Shown: piece after piece, positions 55,528-58,000 of the stretch
Position numbering within the stretch: the first letter of the stretch is position 1
Layout: every line of letters starts with the position of its first letter
Origin: Adiantum capillus-veneris
Taxonomy: Eukaryota; Streptophyta; Polypodiopsida; Polypodiales; Pteridaceae
Direction of reading: 5' to 3'
DNA: 58,000 nt
NCBI GenBank assembly: GCA_014529385.2
Contig: CM043953.1
Span: 115,482,049 to 115,540,048 of the forward strand
Notes under the pieces: generated by a model
What the model was told of the DNA's origin: nothing
The model's input: only the letters and a program-made list of their open reading frames with translations
The model's database searches: none
Translations under genes and position numbers: made by a program

Positions 55528-56007
55528 AAGAGTAAAGTAGAGCAAACAAAAGATCATGCACAGGAGGAAGCTAGAATCAGGATCCTTCAACGCAAGCAAA
55601 AACTTCAACAGCAAAGGCAACCTCCAATAGAAGAAACAACACCAATTCCTCTAGCTGCAATTCAAAGTAATGAACAATGGCAGATAGGAATCGACGTCCT
55701 AATCAATGTCAAATTACCTAACGGACGCTATCAAAGAGCATTGATTGACACAGGAGCCAGAGTCAATGTGGTAAATCATACCACATACAAGAAGCTTTCA
55801 GATCAACCGCTGATGCAGTGCACAAGAAATATAGCGGTGGCTAATAAAGAAATCATGCCGACCATGGGTTTTATCAATTTGAATATCAACATTGATGGAA
55901 ATCTATGTCCGCATCAGTTTCTAGTAGTAGAAGATGACGACATCAATGAACCAATGTGTTTAGGAGTACCATGGATGCGCACTTACAATGCTGTTCCAAA
56001 ATGGTAA
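55528..56007 (+). CDS. Element C second retropepsin-like domain
   Basis: Same frame as pol, after one TGA. A Gln/Arg-rich helix (EEARIRILQRKQKLQQQRQ), then QRALIDTGARVNVVNHTTYKKL with a textbook DTGA at 55747-55758, MPTMGFINLNINIDG, and HQFLVVEDDDINEPMCLGVPWMRTYNAVPKW, where CLGVPW is the C-terminal motif. Ends at TAA 56005-56007. No ATG lies between the pol stop and the domain, so expression would need readthrough or another mechanism. Mirrors the domain at 41991-42560 in B. Confidence 0.78.
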   Translation, partial: KSKVEQTKDHAQEEARIRILQRKQKLQQQRQPPIEETTPIPLAAIQSNEQWQIGIDVLINVKLPNGRYQRALIDTGARVNVVNHTTYKKLSDQPLMQCTRNIAVANKEIMPTMGFINLNINIDGNLCPHQFLVVEDDDINEPMCLGVPWMRTYNAVPKW

Positions 56008-56403
56008 ACAAATGCCTTGCTATATACGCATAACTCCAACACATACAGGTCTCAGCTCGCAAAGTCAGATCAATTGTGGCCGCTTATCCCAGATCAGAAG
56101 GAAGAAACAACAATTCGGCCAAAAACACAAAAAAAGGCCCTAAAACAAGTCTGGGTGAAGAAAACGGCAGTGGAAAACAATCCTAGACAAATATGGATTC
56201 CAAAAACCAAGGTCTCGACAACTACGACAACTCAGACACTTCCAGAAGCAAAAATAGAGAAGAAATGGCAGCCAAAGCCAAAAACTGCCAAAAAATCAAC
56301 TGTGACATACGAATGGCGACCAAAAAATCAATCTAAGTTGCCTAAAACGATGATTTGGCAATGGAGAAAAAAAAAAAAAACAAAAGCAGACATTAAAATC
56401 TGA
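56008..56403 (+). CDS. Element C Trp/Lys/Pro repeat tail
   Basis: In frame with the preceding domain. Repeats: KQVWVKK, RQIWIPK, KKWQPKPK, YEWRPKN, MIWQWRKKKK. Same repeat type and position as in B, though the sequences are otherwise diverged. Basic end (KKKKTKAD). Function unknown. Confidence 0.6.
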   Translation, partial: TNALLYTHNSNTYRSQLAKSDQLWPLIPDQKEETTIRPKTQKKALKQVWVKKTAVENNPRQIWIPKTKVSTTTTTQTLPEAKIEKKWQPKPKTAKKSTVTYEWRPKNQSKLPKTMIWQWRKKKKTKADIKI

Positions 56404-56692
56404 ATCTAAAATCTAAACGACTTATAAATGGGTTCCAAAGGTCGTCATTACCAACAAATGGACGATAAAAGAAAGAGAAACTCAACTGCAAGCGCTACTA
56501 TTTCATCGACAATTAACCTCGTCGACGAAAACCACTAAATAGTCATTTTAGTCCCCGCATCTTGCACAGCACTGTGTTAATACATGCATTGCTTCAAACA
56601 TGAGGATAGGGCCAAATTACACAGCCGTGCATAGACACAAATTTAAAATCCCATGCACAAGCACAAAACCTTCGTCAGGGACGACTTAGACT
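56404..56692. other. Short decayed end of the C tail and spacer
   Basis: Contains one more W-x-P-K-like remnant (TYKWVPKVVI in a shifted frame near 56425), FHRQLT-like end as in B (LLFHRSTIAL), and the cgtcagggacgac box at about 56672-56684. No intact ORF. Confidence 0.5.
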
Positions 56693-56706
56693 GGGAAGGG
56701 GGGAAG
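56693..56706 (+). promoter_or_regulatory. Polypurine tract of C (internal)
   Basis: gggaagggggggaag after cgtcagggacgacttagact. No LTR with TG follows, so it corresponds to the internal tract of B and not to the terminal one. Confidence 0.65.
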
Positions 56707-57285
56707 AACGACTCAATCTAGCAGCAGTTGTGGTCATTAAAGTGACCAGGGTATATATATGTACATTACGTGTGTGAATTTTTACTTTTTTAAGTTCAAT
56801 TTTGATCAAATTTGGCAATTTTAGCTACTTTTATCATCCAATCAGCATTGAGATGCTTCGAGTGTAATCATATGCTTAGGGGCGAGTACAATAAATTTTG
56901 GCTAAATTTCGCCAGCTAATAAGTATTTTCAGTTCATTTCGTTTGATTTCAACTAATAAAACTTCCAAAATTAATAAACATACCCAAAAAGTGCCGAAAT
57001 CAAAATCTGGAAGCAAATGCCGAAACAGCAAAGCATGATCTTCGAGCATGATGAATATGAAGCTAATCTGAAGATGTCAAATTTTCAGCTTACAGAACGA
57101 CAACCAGATTTTGCCAGATTTGTATTGAAAAGTGATACGAAGTCAGAATGACGAGCAGTTTGACCTACAGGTGGTTTACCGAATATTTCGGGATCAAAGG
57201 TAATGAAAACTGGTGATGAGAAAGGAAAACCCCGGGTACATATAGGATGGGTAGGCCAAATCTTAGTTCATTGTTCATTTGTCAT

Positions 57286-57362
<77 letters not shown>

Positions 57363-58000
57363 CCGACCTAGAGCGACTCACACTGTCTTCCCTCCGTTCG
57401 GCCACCTTAGACATCCAGATTACACAGGATTTTACAGGTATCATCTTTACCACCTAAAGATCAATCTCAAATAGCATATATGCACAAAACACTGCACAAA
57501 CGTGTGCACGGATCAAAATCGAGACAGATTCGTCCGAGGAGGTCAAGGGCCCATAGGGGCATCAAATCTAATCCAAATTAGTCCATTCAACTCCCAAAAG
57601 GTTCAATAAAGCCAGGGCAACAAACTCATAGTATCAAATCCCAGTTTGGGGGAGGAACATCGATCGCGATCGATGTACCTCCCTGCCCATTTCTGACACA
57701 AAATTGCTCAAAATGATCCTCTCCACAATGCCTACACACTGGTATAGTCAAAAATGGATTTGGGTACAAATGTTCGATCGCTATCAATGACCCCAGACTT
57801 GGAATTTGCAACTTTTGACCGTGCCCACACCTCAAGCATAACCTTGGGTAGTCCTAGGGGAAGTTTCAAGCAAAATGCCTAAGTTTTGATCATTGAACGA
57901 CAGCAGATTGACAATCAGGCCTAAAACCAGATTTCTGACCCAAAGTGTAAAATCAAGAATTTTGATATAAGAAGCTGCCAGATATCACCAGGATAGTGTA
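56707..58000. other. Element C spacer after pol, running off the window
   Basis: AT-rich and non-coding. Contains a pure GA tract (57290-57359) and the two palindromes listed below. By analogy with B an extra gene would be expected to the right of the window. The ORFs overlapping the GA tract are low-complexity artefacts. Confidence 0.6.
57650..57683. repeat. 34-bp near-perfect palindrome in C spacer
   Basis: The core acatcgatcg plus its reverse complement is a perfect 20-bp palindrome (57657-57676). Beyond one mismatched pair, six more complementary bases (gggagg/cctccc) extend it to 34 bp. A decayed second copy of the core lies at 57771-57790 (14 of 18 core bases match), 114 bp downstream. 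Confidence 0.9.

Overview
The window looks like repeat-rich nuclear DNA of a land plant with a large genome. I found no host gene, no tRNA or rRNA gene, and nothing bacterial or organellar. Almost every base that can be assigned belongs to LTR retrotransposons inserted into one another: one Ty1/copia element and five Ty3/gypsy-type elements or copies (A1, A2, B, C, D; the names are mine). The gag and pol families and the initiator-Met primer site of the copia element are plant-like. The species cannot be named. The D element, with an Asp-His-Gly protease box, resembles families I recall from non-seed plants, but that is a weak hint.

Left half (1-24 kb), mostly minus strand. Positions 1-5483 hold the 5' end of gypsy element A1: LTR 2815-5483, primer site, a 70-codon leader ORF, then decayed gag and protease. 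Positions 5484-6745 are unassigned. Element D runs on the minus strand from about 24 kb to 6.7 kb. It is split by a copia element (8018-21982, two 227-bp LTRs), and the copia gag is split in turn by a nearly complete gypsy element A2 (12204-21035, LTRs of about 1.45-1.5 kb, 4-bp target duplication gcag). Reading frames resume across both insertions. D gag also carries a 247-bp MITE-like insert with an 8-bp duplication.

Right half (25-58 kb), plus strand. Element C starts with an LTR ending at 25880 and runs beyond the window. At 27045-50323 it is interrupted by a three-LTR complex of element B flanked by a perfect 5-bp duplication (ttttg): LTR-B1, a short internally deleted unit, LTR-B2, a full-length unit, LTR-B3. 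LTR-B1 itself carries a solo A-family LTR (27257-29718) inserted at its TATA box.

B and C are the notable part. Both encode gag, protease, RT and RNase H, then two consecutive HHCC zinc-binding modules, the integrase core, a stop codon at the same relative position, a second retropepsin-like domain downstream of integrase, a Trp/Lys/Pro repeat tail, and an internal polypurine tract. B then has a long spacer and an extra gene of roughly 1,090 codons (basic region, long coiled coil, conserved C-terminal domain). Nine copies of a 24-bp palindrome are placed in two arrays, one upstream of B gag and one upstream of the extra gene, at intervals of about 284 or 130 bp. C has a different 34-bp palindrome and a decayed second copy in its own downstream spacer. 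I regard this B/C lineage and its palindromes as the candidate undescribed system. Novelty was not checked against any database.

Most ORFs carry stops or frameshifts, so these are mainly dead copies. The most intact reading frame is C pol from RT to the integrase end (about 950 codons without a stop).
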